Shown piece after piece: positions 4,995-6,285 of a DNA stretch of 6,285 bases. The notes under the pieces were generated by a model that was given only the letters and a program-made list of their open reading frames with translations, made no database searches and was not told the origin of the DNA. Origin of the DNA: Acidobacteriota bacterium (GTDB lineage Bacteria > Acidobacteriota > HRBIN11); contig JAUQPV010000156.1 of NCBI GenBank assembly GCA_030550225.1, positions 1 to 6,285 of the forward strand. Direction: 5' to 3'. The position numbers and the translations under genes are program-made. Each line of letters starts with the position of its first letter. Positions within the stretch are counted from its first letter, which is position 1.

Positions 4995-6266
4995 TCACCC
5001 TTCGGAGAGGGTCTCAGCCGGATGCAGAAAGACCGTCTGACCGGAACGGATGACCCGGCGAATGCGGCGGAGGTCCCGGACGGACCGAAGCTCCGTCGTG
5101 CCTAAAAGGACGAAGTCGGCCGGACTCCCGACCTGGAGGGGCGTTGGCCAGCCGAGGGCCTCGTAGGGGCGCCAGCAGGCCATCTGGACGATGTCCCGGA
5201 GGGGGATGCCGGCCCGTTCGAGCCAGCGAAGCTCCCAGTGGAAGCTCCAGCCGGGCGGTGTATGCACGTTCGGCGTGTCGGTCCCGACGACGACCCGGAC
5301 GCCGGCCCGATAGGCCATGGCGATCAGCCGTAGAATGCGGGGCCAGACGGCCCAGGCTTGCTTTTGCAAGTCGGGGTCTCGAAGGCGGTAGGATTTCGCT
5401 TGCCACCTCTCCCGGAGCCATCGGGGCATGAACCGCTCGCCCGGTGTCTGGTGAACGAGGGCCACGGCCAGGACCGTCAGCGTCGGCGTCCAGAGGACGC
5501 CCCGGCGGGCCATCTCGTCGAGGAGTCGCCGAAGACGGTCACTCTGGAGATTCACGAACGCCCAGAACCGGAAGTCCTTCATCGGCCACGGCGTGGCGTC
5601 CACCTCGGCGGCGAACCGCCGGGGGATGAGGCCGTCGACAGGACCGAGGCGAACGTGTTCAAGGCTGTCGATGCCCCAGGCGAGGGCCATCCGCCAGGGG
5701 ACCTGACCGAGGTGACCCATCACGCGGAGGCCCTGGCGGTGGGCTTCTCGGATCAGGGCCGCCAGGAGCTCCGGCGGCAGGCGGTGATACGCTTTGACCC
5801 ATTCGACACCGGCATCTCGATGCTGACGAATGACGGCCCGGACGTCCTCGACGCTCCGGACGACGACACTGAGGGCCAGCCATTGGGGCGGGTCTCCGTC
5901 TACGAGGGGGCCTGCCGACGAGACGGCCGGCCGTTCGGCTTCCGGGATCGCCCGAAGTGCCTGCACGGCCGGAAAGGGGCTTCCCGCTTCCCGCAGGCCC
6001 GTGACGCCCCACCGGAGCATGTCCGGTAGGAACTCCCGGTAACGGGCCAGGTGCGCGTGCATATCCACGAACCCGGGCAAGAGGACCCGGCCTCGACCGT
6101 CGTAGACGACGGCACCTTCAGGGAATTCCGATGCCGCCGGCCGGACCCAGGCGATGCGGCCAGCCTCGACGGCCACGTCGGATTCGACGTCCGACACCGA
6201 GCCGTCCGGCCGTCCCAATCGAACCCGGTGAAAAACCAGAGCCGTTCGGTTCGTGAAAACCCCCAT
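4995..6266 (-). CDS. Metal-dependent amidohydrolase (imidazolonepropionase-like)
   Basis: A complete 423-residue amidohydrolase-superfamily enzyme. A small N-terminal beta domain (about 1-62, VAVEAGRIAWV and VVYDGRGRVLLPGF) leads to a TIM barrel and returns as a C-terminal beta strand region (GSPADFVLLGT, 380-390; RRVIRSGQTVF, 403-413). The binuclear metal site is present: H70 and H72 in FVDMHAHL, K158 in WVKAY (the lysine carboxylated in many members), H185 in VMGHLG, H204 in SLEHVR and D330 in VVGTDTPN. These enzymes hydrolyse C-N bonds in cyclic or linear amides, including peptidase-like (Xaa-Pro) members; the substrate cannot be told from sequence. No signal peptide is seen, so it is probably cytoplasmic. 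ATG at 6266 lacks a clear Shine-Dalgarno site in the 19 bases left before the window edge (GGTCAGAAAG is weak), so a promoter or upstream partner gene may lie outside. It is separated from ytxH by a hairpin and a promoter, so likely an independent unit. Confidence 0.92.
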   Translation of the reverse strand: MGVFTNRTALVFHRVRLGRPDGSVSDVESDVAVEAGRIAWVRPAASEFPEGAVVYDGRGRVLLPGFVDMHAHLARYREFLPDMLRWGVTGLREAGSPFPAVQALRAIPEAERPAVSSAGPLVDGDPPQWLALSVVVRSVEDVRAVIRQHRDAGVEWVKAYHRLPPELLAALIREAHRQGLRVMGHLGQVPWRMALAWGIDSLEHVRLGPVDGLIPRRFAAEVDATPWPMKDFRFWAFVNLQSDRLRRLLDEMARRGVLWTPTLTVLAVALVHQTPGERFMPRWLRERWQAKSYRLRDPDLQKQAWAVWPRILRLIAMAYRAGVRVVVGTDTPNVHTPPGWSFHWELRWLERAGIPLRDIVQMACWRPYEALGWPTPLQVGSPADFVLLGTTELRSVRDLRRIRRVIRSGQTVFLHPAETLSEG

Positions 6267-6285
6267 GGATTTAGTCTTTCTGACC

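Noticed and set aside
5358..6029. + strand open frame of 223 codons opposite the amidohydrolase
   Set aside because: Shadow of a conserved gene with all metal ligands; composition is low-complexity and no motif is seen.

Overview
The window is GC-rich bacterial DNA carrying five largely intact genes, one gene cut by the left edge and one broken gene. No rRNA, tRNA or taxonomic marker is present, so the host can only be guessed. GC-rich codon use, a CheW-domain protein, a YtxH protein and an archaeal-type family B DNA polymerase would fit an uncultured Acidobacteriota- or Chloroflexota-like bacterium, possibly thermophilic. That placement is a guess.

Layout. On the + strand at the left are the C-terminal part of a TPR protein (1-419) and an overlapping gene for an unrecognised protein with one hydrophobic segment (416-1093). 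Next is a lower-GC island (about 1091-1553): a four-helix-bundle '23S rRNA intervening-sequence protein' (IVP) gene broken by two frameshifts and bracketed by an imperfect inverted repeat built of 7-base units. The remaining genes are all on the - strand. From right to left, in transcription order, they are a metal-dependent amidohydrolase (6266-4995), a small YtxH-type membrane protein with its own consensus-like promoter (4819-4556), a CheW-like protein with a likely promoter (4451-3918), and 30 bases further on a 778-residue family B DNA polymerase (3887-1551). The polymerase converges on the + strand genes, and the IVP island fills the gap between them.

How the genes relate. The CheW-like gene and the polymerase are close enough to be co-transcribed, but no functional link is obvious. 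YtxH and the amidohydrolase look like separate housekeeping or accessory units. The TPR gene and the overlapping membrane-protein gene look translationally coupled.

Main points of interest. (1) The polymerase keeps all its polymerase motifs but has lost nearly all catalytic residues of the 3'-5' exonuclease, suggesting an archaeal-type polymerase without proofreading. (2) The IVP pseudogene sits inside inverted heptanucleotide arrays and looks like an rRNA-intervening-sequence-type element inserted outside rRNA; the stop codons of both flanking genes lie at its outer edges. (3) A third 7-base-periodic array with a hairpin lies at 4935-4986.
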